NCBI RefSeq assembly: GCF_036173125.1 | Contig: NZ_CP108054.1 | Location: 620,001 to 684,000, forward strand | Length of the DNA stretch: 64,000 nucleotides | From: Streptomyces sp. NBC_00286 | Lineage (GTDB): Bacteria > Actinomycetota > Actinomycetes > Streptomycetales > Streptomycetaceae | Direction: 5' to 3' | Shown here: positions 27,147 to 34,876 of the stretch, one piece after another | How the letters are laid out: each line of letters opens with the position of its first letter | Position numbering within the stretch: the first letter of the stretch is position 1 | Program-made: the position numbers and the translations under genes | Notes under the pieces: model-generated | What the model saw: only the letters and a program-made list of their open reading frames with translations | Databases searched by the model: none | What the model was told of the DNA's origin: nothing

Positions 27147-29822
27147 ATGACCCGACAGGACGCCCGAACCCGAGCCGCCGCCCTGGGCGGTGCGCCGTCC
27201 GAGACCGCCATCGCGGTGGACCGACTGGTCACGAACGGGCTCAAGGCGCTCTCCGACTACGAGGCGCTGACACAGGAGCAGGTCGACCACATCGTGAAGA
27301 AGGCGTCGGTCGCCGCCCTCGACCGGCACACCGCACTGGCCCTGCTCGCGGTGGAGGAGACCGGTCGCGGCCTCATCGAGGACAAGGCCGCCAAGAACAT
27401 GTTCGCGTGCGAGCACGTCACGCACAGCATGGGCCCCATGAAGACCGTCGGCGTCATAGCCCGCGACGACATCGACAACATGATCGAGATCGCCGAACCG
27501 GTCGGCGTCGTGTGCGCGGTCACGCCCGTCACCAACCCGACCTCCACCACGATCTTCAAGGCGCTCATGGCACTGAAGACCCGCAACCCCGTCGTCTTCG
27601 CCTTCCACCCCTCCGCCCAGCGGTCCAGCGCCGAGGCGGCCCGCATCGTGTGCGAGGCGGCCGTCGCCGCGGGAGCGCCGAAGCACTGCGTGCAGTGGAT
27701 CGAGACGCCGTCGATCGAGGCGACCGGCGCGCTGATGCACCACCCTGGGGTGTCGCTGATCCTGGCGACCGGCGGCAACGCGATGGTGAAGGCCGCGTAC
27801 TCGGCGGGCAAGCCCGCCCTCGGTGTCGGCGCCGGCAACGTCCCGGCGTATGTGCACAAGAGCGCCAAGCTGCGCCGGGCCGTCAACGACCTGGTGCTGT
27901 CCAAGTCGTTCGACAACGGCATGATCTGCGCGTCCGAGCAGGCCGTCATCCTGGACGCCGAGATCTACGACGATGCACTGACCGAGTTCCGCACCCTGCA
28001 CGCCCACCTGGCCACGGCCGAGGAGAAGGCGAAGCTGGAGGAGTTCCTCTTCCCGACCGACAAGGCCGCGGGCGGTGGCTGCGAACCCAAGGTCAACGCG
28101 GCGGCCGTCGGGCAGAGCCCGGCCTGGATCGCGGAGCAGGCCGGCTTCAGCGTGCCCGAGGACACCTCGGTCATCCTGGTCGAGGCCGAACGGGTCGGCC
28201 CGGACGAGCCGTTGACCCGCGAGAAGCTCTGCCCGGTACTCGCCGTGCTGCGCGCCGGCTCCGAACAACAGGGCTTCGACCTGGCCGCCGACATGGTCGC
28301 CTTCCACGGCCAGGGCCACACCGCCGTCATCCACACCGAGGACACGGCACTGGCGGAGGCGTACGGCACTCGCATGAAAACAGTACGGACCATCGTCAAC
28401 GCGCCCTCCTCGCAGGGCGCCATCGGCGGCATCTACAACAGCCTGTTGCCGTCGCTGACGCTCGGCTGCGGTTCCTGGGGCAGCACGTCGGTGTCCAACA
28501 ACGTCTCCGCCGCCCAGCTGCTGAACATCAAGCGGGTCACCTCCCGCCACAACAACCTGCAGTGGTTCAAGGTCCCGCCGAAGATCTACTTCGAGCCGGG
28601 ATCCATCCGCTACCTGGCCTCCATGCCCGACGTCCACCGCGTCACCATCGTCACCGACGCGACCATGACCCGCCTCGGCTTCGTCGACCGCATCGGCCGC
28701 GTCCTGCAACGCCGCCCTCAACCCGTGACACTGCAGATCATCGACAACGTCGAGCCGGAGCCCAGCATCGACTCCGTCCAGCGCGGCGCCCGTCTGATGC
28801 GCGACTTCCGCCCGGACACGATCATCGCGCTCGGCGGCGGCTCGCCCATGGACGCGGCGAAGGTGATGTGGCTGCTGTACGAGCAGCAGGCGGCCGGCAA
28901 GAACCTTGACTTCGCCGACATGCGGCAGAAGTTCTCCGACATCCGCAAGCGGGCCTTCCGCTTCCCGGTCCTCGGCAAGCTCGCCCACCTGGTGTGCATC
29001 CCCACCACCTCCGGCACCGGCGCCGAAGTCACCCCGTTCGCCGTCATCTCCGACCCCGCCACCGGCAAGAAGTACCCCCTCGCGGACTACGCGCTCACGC
29101 CCAGCGTGGCCATCGTCGACCCGCTGCTCACCGCCGACCTGCCCCCGGCCCTCGCGGCCGACAGCGGCTTCGACGCCCTCACCCACGCCATCGAGGCGTA
29201 CGTGTCCGTGTACGCCAACGACTTCACCGACGGCCCCGCCCTGCACGCCATCCGGCTCATCTTCGACCACCTCGACGCCGCGGTGAACAACCGTGCGGGC
29301 AGCGCCGAGGCGCGGGAGAAGATGCACAACGCCGGCACCATCGCCGGCATGGCCTTCGGCAACGCCTTCCTCGGCATCGTCCACGCCATGTCGCACACCC
29401 TCGGCGCCACCTTCCACATCGCCCACGGACGCACCAACGCGGTGCTGCTCCCCCACGTCATCCGCTACAACGGCACCGTGCCGAGCAAGCTCACCGGCTG
29501 GCCGAAGTACGAGAACTACCGCGCCCCCGAACGATTCCAGGACATCGCCCGCACCCTGGGCCTGCCCGCCGCCACCCCCGCCGAGGGCGTCGAATCCCTC
29601 GCCACCGCGGTGGAACGGCTGCGTACCGCCGTCGGCATCGAGCCGTCGTTCCGGGCCCTCGGCGTCGACGAGCGCGCCTTCCTCGACGCCCTGCCCCAGC
29701 AGGCCATGAACGCCTACGAGGACCAATGCGCGCCGGCCAACCCGCGCATGCCGATGCTCGACGACATGCAGCAGCTCATGAAGGCGGCCTACTACGGACC
29801 GGTCGACTTGCCTGGCGAGTAG
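27147..29822 (+). CDS. adhE: Bifunctional acetaldehyde-CoA/alcohol dehydrogenase
   Basis: An 891-residue AdhE. The N-terminal CoA-acylating aldehyde dehydrogenase domain (about 1-440) has the catalytic Cys261 in SFDNGMICASEQAVI and the NAD-binding VGAGNVPAYVH. The C-terminal iron-dependent alcohol dehydrogenase (about 460-880) has ALGGGSPMDAAKVMW, IPTTSGTGAEVTPFAV and the metal-binding His in FDALTHAIEAYVS and GIVHAMSHTLGATFH. It reduces acetyl-CoA through acetaldehyde to ethanol and consumes two NADH. With PFL at 37.8-40.1 kb this forms a complete pyruvate-to-ethanol route, remarkable for a presumed obligate aerobe. CGGAGG precedes the ATG. Confidence 0.96.
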   Translation: MTRQDARTRAAALGGAPSETAIAVDRLVTNGLKALSDYEALTQEQVDHIVKKASVAALDRHTALALLAVEETGRGLIEDKAAKNMFACEHVTHSMGPMKTVGVIARDDIDNMIEIAEPVGVVCAVTPVTNPTSTTIFKALMALKTRNPVVFAFHPSAQRSSAEAARIVCEAAVAAGAPKHCVQWIETPSIEATGALMHHPGVSLILATGGNAMVKAAYSAGKPALGVGAGNVPAYVHKSAKLRRAVNDLVLSKSFDNGMICASEQAVILDAEIYDDALTEFRTLHAHLATAEEKAKLEEFLFPTDKAAGGGCEPKVNAAAVGQSPAWIAEQAGFSVPEDTSVILVEAERVGPDEPLTREKLCPVLAVLRAGSEQQGFDLAADMVAFHGQGHTAVIHTEDTALAEAYGTRMKTVRTIVNAPSSQGAIGGIYNSLLPSLTLGCGSWGSTSVSNNVSAAQLLNIKRVTSRHNNLQWFKVPPKIYFEPGSIRYLASMPDVHRVTIVTDATMTRLGFVDRIGRVLQRRPQPVTLQIIDNVEPEPSIDSVQRGARLMRDFRPDTIIALGGGSPMDAAKVMWLLYEQQAAGKNLDFADMRQKFSDIRKRAFRFPVLGKLAHLVCIPTTSGTGAEVTPFAVISDPATGKKYPLADYALTPSVAIVDPLLTADLPPALAADSGFDALTHAIEAYVSVYANDFTDGPALHAIRLIFDHLDAAVNNRAGSAEAREKMHNAGTIAGMAFGNAFLGIVHAMSHTLGATFHIAHGRTNAVLLPHVIRYNGTVPSKLTGWPKYENYRAPERFQDIARTLGLPAATPAEGVESLATAVERLRTAVGIEPSFRALGVDERAFLDALPQQAMNAYEDQCAPANPRMPMLDDMQQLMKAAYYGPVDLPGE

Positions 29823-29843
29823 GACCGGTCGGACGGCGGGACA

Positions 29844-29911
29844 GTGGGCAAGGGCCCCAGCAAGGCGAGATCGAGCCGATGCTTGATCGACCCTCTGGGG
29901 CCCTTGCCCAC
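29844..29911. terminator. Long inverted repeat after adhE
   Basis: GTGGGCAAGGGCCCCAG and CTGGGGCCCTTGCCCAC form a perfect 17-bp stem with a 34-nt loop, starting 21 bp after the adhE stop. It is probably the adhE terminator, but the long loop is unusual and leaves room for an RNA or protein-binding role. Confidence 0.7.
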
Positions 29912-29934
29912 AGCCGCCGCCCCTCCCTGTCGGT

Positions 29935-30442
29935 ATGCCGTGGGGTCCCGGCCCCACACTCATCCGCGCGAGTTCCACCCGCACCCCGGCGCTTTCCCGG
30001 TGGGCCGGTCGCGTTTCGAGAAGCGCGGTCAGGGCCTGGCGCAGGCCGTCCTCGTCGCCCTCGGGGCGCGTCCGCTGCGGCCCCCACGGCCTGTCGTCCT
30101 GAGCGAGGACGTACTGAACGTCCCACGGGGCACTTGTACGCCTCCGTGCTGCCTCGACGTGGTCGACGACCGTGCAGCGGAAGGTCAACGTGACGGGGAA
30201 GTCGCAGTTGCTGCCGTGTGCCGTCAGCTCCCAGCGGGCGGATATGCCGGGGCGGACATTGACCAGGGCACGGCGGTGCGCCGCGTGGGAGCGGCCGTCC
30301 CGGTCGTGTACGCCCTGCCTACGTCGTACACGAGAACCTCACCGCGCCCGGCGATGAGCGGATGACGCCGCTCGCGCCACGCGCTCCACCGCCACCGCGG
30401 CCGCAGCTCGCGATGCCGGACGATCGGGTAACGGCCTGTCAT
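29935..30442 (-). pseudogene. Frameshifted hypothetical gene
   Basis: A strong start (AAGGAG, 8 nt before ATG 30442) opens a frame encoding MTGRYPIVRHRELRPRWRW and RERRHPLIAGRGEVL, which stops at 30224. Between about 30300 and 30260 the coding signal moves to another frame (DGRSHAAHRRALVNVRPG, ARWELTAHGSNCDFPVTL, RCTVVDHVEAARRRT, PWDVQYVLAQDDRPWG). That frame then fades toward the adhE terminator without a natural end. So it carries one frameshift and a lost 3' end. I do not recognise the family. The region between it and the terminator holds nothing else. Confidence 0.5.
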
Positions 30443-30590
30443 GCAAACCACTCCTTCGTCGTGGTCAGTACTGCAGGGCCGTCGCCACGTCCCGTCCGAT
30501 GCGGGAGGCAGCCCCAATGAGCGGCACCGTCCACGCGATCCTCCTGAGGCCCTCGAGGTGACTCCACTCTCGTGGCGCGCGGCGGGCGCA

Positions 30591-30606
30591 GGGGGCCCAC
30601 TGGTCC
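30591..30606. promoter_or_regulatory. Candidate DevR-type operator before the broken hypothetical gene
   Basis: On the minus strand this reads GGACCAGTGGGCCCCC, close to the GGGACCAGTTGGCCCC site at 25534. It lies 148 bp from the start at 30442. Confidence 0.45.
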
Positions 30607-30655
30607 GTGTGTGCAGGCGATCGGCGCCGGTGATGGCGGTGGGCGGCACAAACGA

Positions 30656-30691
30656 CCGGGGCACCGCCGCTGTTCTGCGGCGGTGCCCCGG
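30656..30691. terminator. Strong stem-loop terminator
   Basis: CCGGGGCACCGCCGC and GCGGCGGTGCCCCGG form a perfect 15-bp stem with a 6-nt loop, 18 bp after the stop of the DoxX-like gene on the minus strand. Confidence 0.85.
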
Positions 30692-30708
30692 CCCGATGGG
30701 TGCGGAGG

Positions 30709-31335
30709 TCAGAGCAGCCAGCGGTTGCGGCTGACGAACGGCAGCCGCGCCCACGCCTTGCCCAGGCCCCAGGTGGCGCCGGCGCCCGCGGCCGCGAGGG
30801 CGATCAGGACGACGGCGTAGATGAGGTGGTAGTCGACGAACGGGTTCGTCGACATGCTCGCCGCGCCGTCGGACAGGTGCTTGGCCGGCGGCCACTCCGC
30901 GATCCACATCAACGCCATCATCGCGGTCCCCGCGACGGCCGCGATCCGCAGGCCGATACCGGCGGTGACGGCGAGGCCGATGCCCAGCAGACCGAGCATG
31001 AACAGCCAGTTCGCCCAGGCATCGCCCGCCCAGGCATGGAGGGTGGACTCCATCGGCCCGACGGCCACGCCGCTGAGGAAGCCCTTGGTCGGCGAGCCGC
31101 CATCGATCCAGCCGTTGCCGGACTGGGTCGCGTAGCCGAAGCCGAAGGTCTTGTCCAGGAACGCCCACAGGAAGACGAATCCGGTCAGGACGCGGAGCCC
31201 GGCGAAGACATACGCGCGGGTCGCCGTCGCCGCCGCGGTGGTCGTGTCGGCGGACTCCGGTGCCGCCGTCCGGGTCTTGCGCAGGGACGGGAAGTGGAAC
31301 CCCGCGTGCCGTTGCGGGTGGTTGTGGACTGCCAT
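30709..31335 (-). CDS. DoxX-family membrane protein
   Basis: A 208-residue protein with four or five hydrophobic helices: a conserved first helix YVFAGLRVLTGFVFLWAFLD, then WANWLFMLGLLGIGLAVTAG, LRIAAVAGTAMMALMWIAEW and DYHLIYAVVLIALAAAGAG. The pattern with KTFGFGYAT and a final short basic end is typical of the actinobacterial DoxX-like group, linked to membrane redox and thiol metabolism; a specific reaction cannot be named. The ATG at 31335 is preferred because GGAAGGG lies 9 nt upstream; 31344 is an alternative. A DevR-type box lies 112 bp upstream. Confidence 0.88.
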   Translation of the reverse strand: MAVHNHPQRHAGFHFPSLRKTRTAAPESADTTTAAATATRAYVFAGLRVLTGFVFLWAFLDKTFGFGYATQSGNGWIDGGSPTKGFLSGVAVGPMESTLHAWAGDAWANWLFMLGLLGIGLAVTAGIGLRIAAVAGTAMMALMWIAEWPPAKHLSDGAASMSTNPFVDYHLIYAVVLIALAAAGAGATWGLGKAWARLPFVSRNRWLL

Positions 31336-31447
31336 GATGCTCATCCCTTCCAAGGGGTGACGCCTGGAGGTATCAACAACTCTCCTTGCGCCTCCAATGT
31401 CCCGCTCCGCCAAGGGAGTTCGGAGGGCCCCGAGGGCCCGGAGAACT

Positions 31448-31461
31448 GGGCCGAAGGTCCC
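31448..31461. promoter_or_regulatory. Candidate DevR-type operator before DoxX-like gene
   Basis: On the minus strand GGGACCTTCGGCCC, followed by AGT. The identical 14-mer stands before the Rv1733c-like operon at 57587. Confidence 0.7.
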
Positions 31462-31477
31462 GTCTCCGCCGGTCCGT

Positions 31478-31699
31478 TCAGGCGTCCCGGACCCAGTCGG
31501 CGACCCTGGGCAGGTCGGTGCCGTGGGCGCGGATCCAGTCGTGGTGGTGCGGGCGGGCGTCGTCCCTCCGCCGGCGTACTACGGCGGCACGCACCGCCAG
31601 GCCGGGGACGCGGTCGATGACGTCCATGACCAGGCGGTAGCGGTCCATGTCGTTGCGGACCACCATGTCGAACGGCGTGGTCGTGGTGCCGGTCTCACC
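31478..31699 (-). pseudogene. Phosphoketolase (xfp) C-terminal remnant
   Basis: About 74 codons at the very end of a phosphoketolase: GTTTTPFDMVVRNDMDRYRL, VMDVIDRVPGLAVRAAVVR and HGTDLPRVADWVRDA. The remaining ~700 residues are gone. It fills the space between the DoxX-like gene and cydA, so the promoter region of cydA now abuts and partly replaces the deleted phosphoketolase. An intact Xfp would make acetyl-phosphate, in keeping with the fermentative theme. Confidence 0.85.
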
Positions 31700-31760
31700 C
31701 GTACATGGTGCGGCCGCGGACGAGTTCACGCGGCCCGGTGACCAGTCGCCGGGAGCGGTA

Positions 31761-31829
31761 GTGCCATTCGGCCCAGAGGAGGGCCGGAACTGGGGTCCGT
31801 TCGGCCCCAGTGGCCGGACCGTACGGCGC
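31761..31829. promoter_or_regulatory. Cluster of three DevR-type boxes before cydA
   Basis: GTGCCATTCGGCCC (31761-31774), GGTCCGTTCGGCCC (31794-31807, within the larger palindrome with arms ACTGGGG and CCCCAGT at 31789-31811) and GGACCGTACGGCGC (31816-31829). The last ends 133 bp before cydA. This is the densest group in the window. Confidence 0.7.
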
Positions 31830-31962
31830 CTGTCCTGGCGGTATGCCCGCCCGCGAGGGTGTCGTCCACGGGCCGGCGCCCTCCGTGGCCGGTCTGTCCC
31901 TTTCCCTTTGCCGACCCCCGGGCCCCGGGGTGCGCGCGACCCCGCACACGAGGAGGCCCGCC

Positions 31963-33504
31963 GTGGAGCTGGCGCTGGCTCAGGAGACCGTGGCCCGATG
32001 GCAGTTCGGCATCACGACCGTCTACCACTTCCTGTTCGTCCCGCTCACCATCAGCCTGGCCTTCCTCGTCGCGGGGCTGCAGACCGCCTGGGTGCACTCG
32101 GGCAAGGACAAGTACTTCAAGGCCACCCGGTTCTGGGGCAAGCTCTTCCTGATCAACGTCGCGATGGGCGTGGCCACCGGCATCGTGCAGGAGTTCCAGT
32201 TCGGCATGAACTGGTCCGCCTACTCGAAGTTCGTCGGTGACGTCTTCGGCGCCCCGCTCGCCATGGAGGCGCTGCTCGCGTTCTTCTTCGAGTCCACCTT
32301 CATCGGCCTGTGGATCTTCGGCTGGGACAAGCTGCCCCGGAAGATCCACCTGGCGTGCATCTGGCTGGTGGCGATCGGCACTTTCCTGTCGGCGTACTTC
32401 ATCCTGGCGGCCAACTCCTGGATGCAGCACCCGGTCGGATACGAGGTCAACGAGGTCACCGGCCGCGCCGAACTCAACGACATCGCGGCCGTGCTGTTCC
32501 AGAAGACCACCCTGGTCGTCGTCTTCCACACCCTCACCGCTTCCTTCCTCACAGGCGGAGCCTTCATCGTCGGCATCGCCGCGTACCAGCTGCGCCGCGC
32601 GTCGAAGGCCACGAAGCCGGAGACTCCCGGCCGGATCGCCGCCATGCGCACGTCGCTGCGCCTCGGCCTGGTCACGGTCGTCATCGCCGGTCTCGGCACG
32701 GCGGTCAGCGGCGACGCGCTCGCCAAGGTGATGTACGAGCAGCAGCCCATGAAGATGGCCGCCGCCGAAGCCCTCTGGGAGACGGAGGAGTCGGCGCCCT
32801 TCTCCCTCTTCGCGTACGGCGATGTCGCCGAGGGCCGCAACACCGTCGAGGTCGAGATACCCGGACTGCTGTCCTACCTCGCCAAGGGCGACTTCACCTC
32901 GGCGGTGCCCGGCATCAGTACCGTCGAGGCGCTGGAGAAGGCGAAGTACGGTGATCTCGCCGACGACTACAAGCCCAGCATCCCCACCGCCTACTGGTCG
33001 TTCCGCTGGATGATCGGCTTCGGCATGGCCTCCTTCGCGATCGGCCTGGCCGGCCTGTGGCTGACGAGGAAGAAGCGGTGGCTCGCCGACGGCAAGCGGC
33101 GCGGCGAGGACCAGGTCCCCGTGTTGATGCTCACCTCGAAGCGGGAGTTGGGTCCCGCCCTGAACTCCTGGGCCTGGCGGCTCGCCGTCCTCACCATGGG
33201 CTTCCCGCTGGTCGCCAACTCCTTCGGCTGGATCTTCACCGAGATGGGCCGCCAGCCGTGGAGCGTGTACGGGCTGATGACCACCGCCGACGCGGTCTCG
33301 CCCGGCGTCTCCGTCGCCGAGCAGATCACCTCACTCAGCGTCTTCACCGCCCTGTACGCCGTCCTGGCCGTTGTCGAGGTGCGGCTGCTCGTCAAGTACG
33401 CCAAGGCCGGTCCCGTCGAGGAACTGCCGCCGCCGGAGGTCCCCTCGCTGCGCGGCCCGGCCGCCGACGAGGACTCCGACCGCCCGATGACCTTCGCCTA
33501 CTGA
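31963..33504 (+). CDS. cydA: Cytochrome bd ubiquinol/menaquinol oxidase subunit I
   Basis: A 513-residue CydA with about nine membrane helices. Heme ligands are placed as in E. coli CydA: His22 in TTVYHFLFVPL, His189 in VFHTLTASFLTGG and Met428 in FTEMGRQPW. The Q-loop is of the short actinobacterial type. The GTG start was chosen because GAGGAGG lies 7 nt upstream. CydA holds the three hemes of this high-affinity oxidase, which is used at low oxygen. It is first in the cyd operon, with cydB 73 bp downstream. Confidence 0.97.
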   Translation: MELALAQETVARWQFGITTVYHFLFVPLTISLAFLVAGLQTAWVHSGKDKYFKATRFWGKLFLINVAMGVATGIVQEFQFGMNWSAYSKFVGDVFGAPLAMEALLAFFFESTFIGLWIFGWDKLPRKIHLACIWLVAIGTFLSAYFILAANSWMQHPVGYEVNEVTGRAELNDIAAVLFQKTTLVVVFHTLTASFLTGGAFIVGIAAYQLRRASKATKPETPGRIAAMRTSLRLGLVTVVIAGLGTAVSGDALAKVMYEQQPMKMAAAEALWETEESAPFSLFAYGDVAEGRNTVEVEIPGLLSYLAKGDFTSAVPGISTVEALEKAKYGDLADDYKPSIPTAYWSFRWMIGFGMASFAIGLAGLWLTRKKRWLADGKRRGEDQVPVLMLTSKRELGPALNSWAWRLAVLTMGFPLVANSFGWIFTEMGRQPWSVYGLMTTADAVSPGVSVAEQITSLSVFTALYAVLAVVEVRLLVKYAKAGPVEELPPPEVPSLRGPAADEDSDRPMTFAY

Positions 33505-33577
33505 GAACCCGCTGAGATCTTCCGAGACCTTCTGACGACCGTCCGAGACTTCCGGAGAGACGGAGAGAGACACGGCC

Positions 33578-34576
33578 ATGGAGCTGCACGACGTCTGGTT
33601 CGCCCTGATCGCCGTCCTGTGGATCGGTTACTTCTTCCTGGAGGGCTTCGACTTCGGGATCGGCATCCTCACCAAGCTGCTCGCCCGCGGCGAGGCCGAG
33701 CGCCGGGTGCTCATCAACACCGTCGGCCCGGTCTGGGACGGCAACGAGGTGTGGCTGCTCACCGCAGGCGGCGCCACCTTCGCCGCCTTCCCGGTCTGGT
33801 ACGCCACCCTGTTCAGCGGCTTCTACCTGCCCCTGCTGGCCATCCTGGTCTGCCTGATCGTGCGGGTCGTCGCCTTCGAGTACCGCGGCAAGCGCGACGA
33901 CACCCGGTGGAAGCGCAACTGGGAGCACGCCCTGTTCTGGACCTCCCTGCTGCCCGCGTTCCTGTGGGGCGTGGCCTTCGCGAACATCGTCCACGGCGTG
34001 AAGATCGACGCCGAGGGCGAGTACGCCGGTACGGTCCTGGACCTGCTCAACCCGTACGCCCTCCTCGGCGGCCTCGTCACGCTCACCCTGTTCACCTTCC
34101 ACGGCGCGGTGTTCGCGGCGCTCAAGACCCGCGGCGACATCCGCGACCGGGCCCGCACACTGGCCGGCCGGGCGGGGCTCGCCACCGCCGGGTTCGCGCT
34201 GGTCTTCCTGCTGTGGACCCAGGGCAGCGGCGGCAACGTCCGCAGCCTCGTCGCGCTCGTCCTCACGGTCGTCGCGCTGCTCGGCGCGCTCGCCGCGAAC
34301 CAACGGGCCCGCGAGGGCTGGGCGTTCGCCCTCTCCGGCGTCACCGTCGCCGGGGCCGTCGCGATGCTCTTCCTCGCGCTCTACCCGGACGTGATGCCGT
34401 CCAGCCTGAACTCGGCATGGAGTCTGACGGTGAGCAACGCCTCCTCGTCCACGTACACGCTGACGGTCATGACCTGGGTGGCGGCGATCATGACGCCGGT
34501 CGTGCTGCTCTACCAGGGCTGGACGTACTGGGTGTTCCGCAAGCGCATCGGTGTCGAGCACATCCCGGCCGCCTGA
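33578..34576 (+). CDS. cydB: Cytochrome bd oxidase subunit II
   Basis: A 332-residue CydB with eight or nine membrane helices. Family motifs are WIGYFFLEGFDFGIGIL at the N-terminus, INTVGPVWDGNEVWLLTAGG and FPVWYATLFSGFYLPL. It pairs with CydA. The ATG at 33578 is preceded by GGAGAG-type purine-rich sequence. A CydC/CydD-type transporter follows 55 bp downstream, but its CydD half is broken. Confidence 0.97.
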   Translation: MELHDVWFALIAVLWIGYFFLEGFDFGIGILTKLLARGEAERRVLINTVGPVWDGNEVWLLTAGGATFAAFPVWYATLFSGFYLPLLAILVCLIVRVVAFEYRGKRDDTRWKRNWEHALFWTSLLPAFLWGVAFANIVHGVKIDAEGEYAGTVLDLLNPYALLGGLVTLTLFTFHGAVFAALKTRGDIRDRARTLAGRAGLATAGFALVFLLWTQGSGGNVRSLVALVLTVVALLGALAANQRAREGWAFALSGVTVAGAVAMLFLALYPDVMPSSLNSAWSLTVSNASSSTYTLTVMTWVAAIMTPVVLLYQGWTYWVFRKRIGVEHIPAA

Positions 34577-34631
34577 CAATCCCAGAGCCCCAGAGCCCCA
34601 GCGTCCTCAGAGCCCGAAAGGCACACACGCG

Positions 34632-34870
34632 ATGAAACCCGTCGACCCGCGGCTGCTGCGCCACGCGCGTGCCACCCGGCTCTTTCTCGCCGCCTCGGTG
34701 GCCCTGGGCACGATCGGCGCGGGGCTGCTCGTGGTCCAGGCCGCGGTCATCGCCGAGGTGGTGGTGGGGGCCTTCGAAGACGGCCGGGACCTTACTTCTC
34801 TGCAAGGCCCACTGCTCCTGCTGGCCGCCGCCTCTCGTCCGGTCGGGCCGCGGTCGCCTGGCTCACCCTT
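34632..34870 (+). pseudogene. cydD: cydD remnant (first ~75 codons)
   Basis: Starts like a normal CydD or CydDC fusion (MKPVDPRLLRHARATRLFLA, then a membrane helix with GAGLLVVQAAVIAEVVVGAF). At about 34833 the frame shifts; the next frame still reads GRAAVAWLTLV, which is CydD-like, and then joins directly to the CydC start. The rest of CydD, about 470 residues with its ATPase domain, has been deleted. Confidence 0.85.
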
Positions 34871-34876
34871 GTACGG

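Noticed and set aside
26958..30188. Minus-strand open frame of 1076 codons
   Set aside because: Antisense to adhE; only its first part (beyond 29935) carries a plausible protein signal, which I list as part of a frameshifted hypothetical gene.
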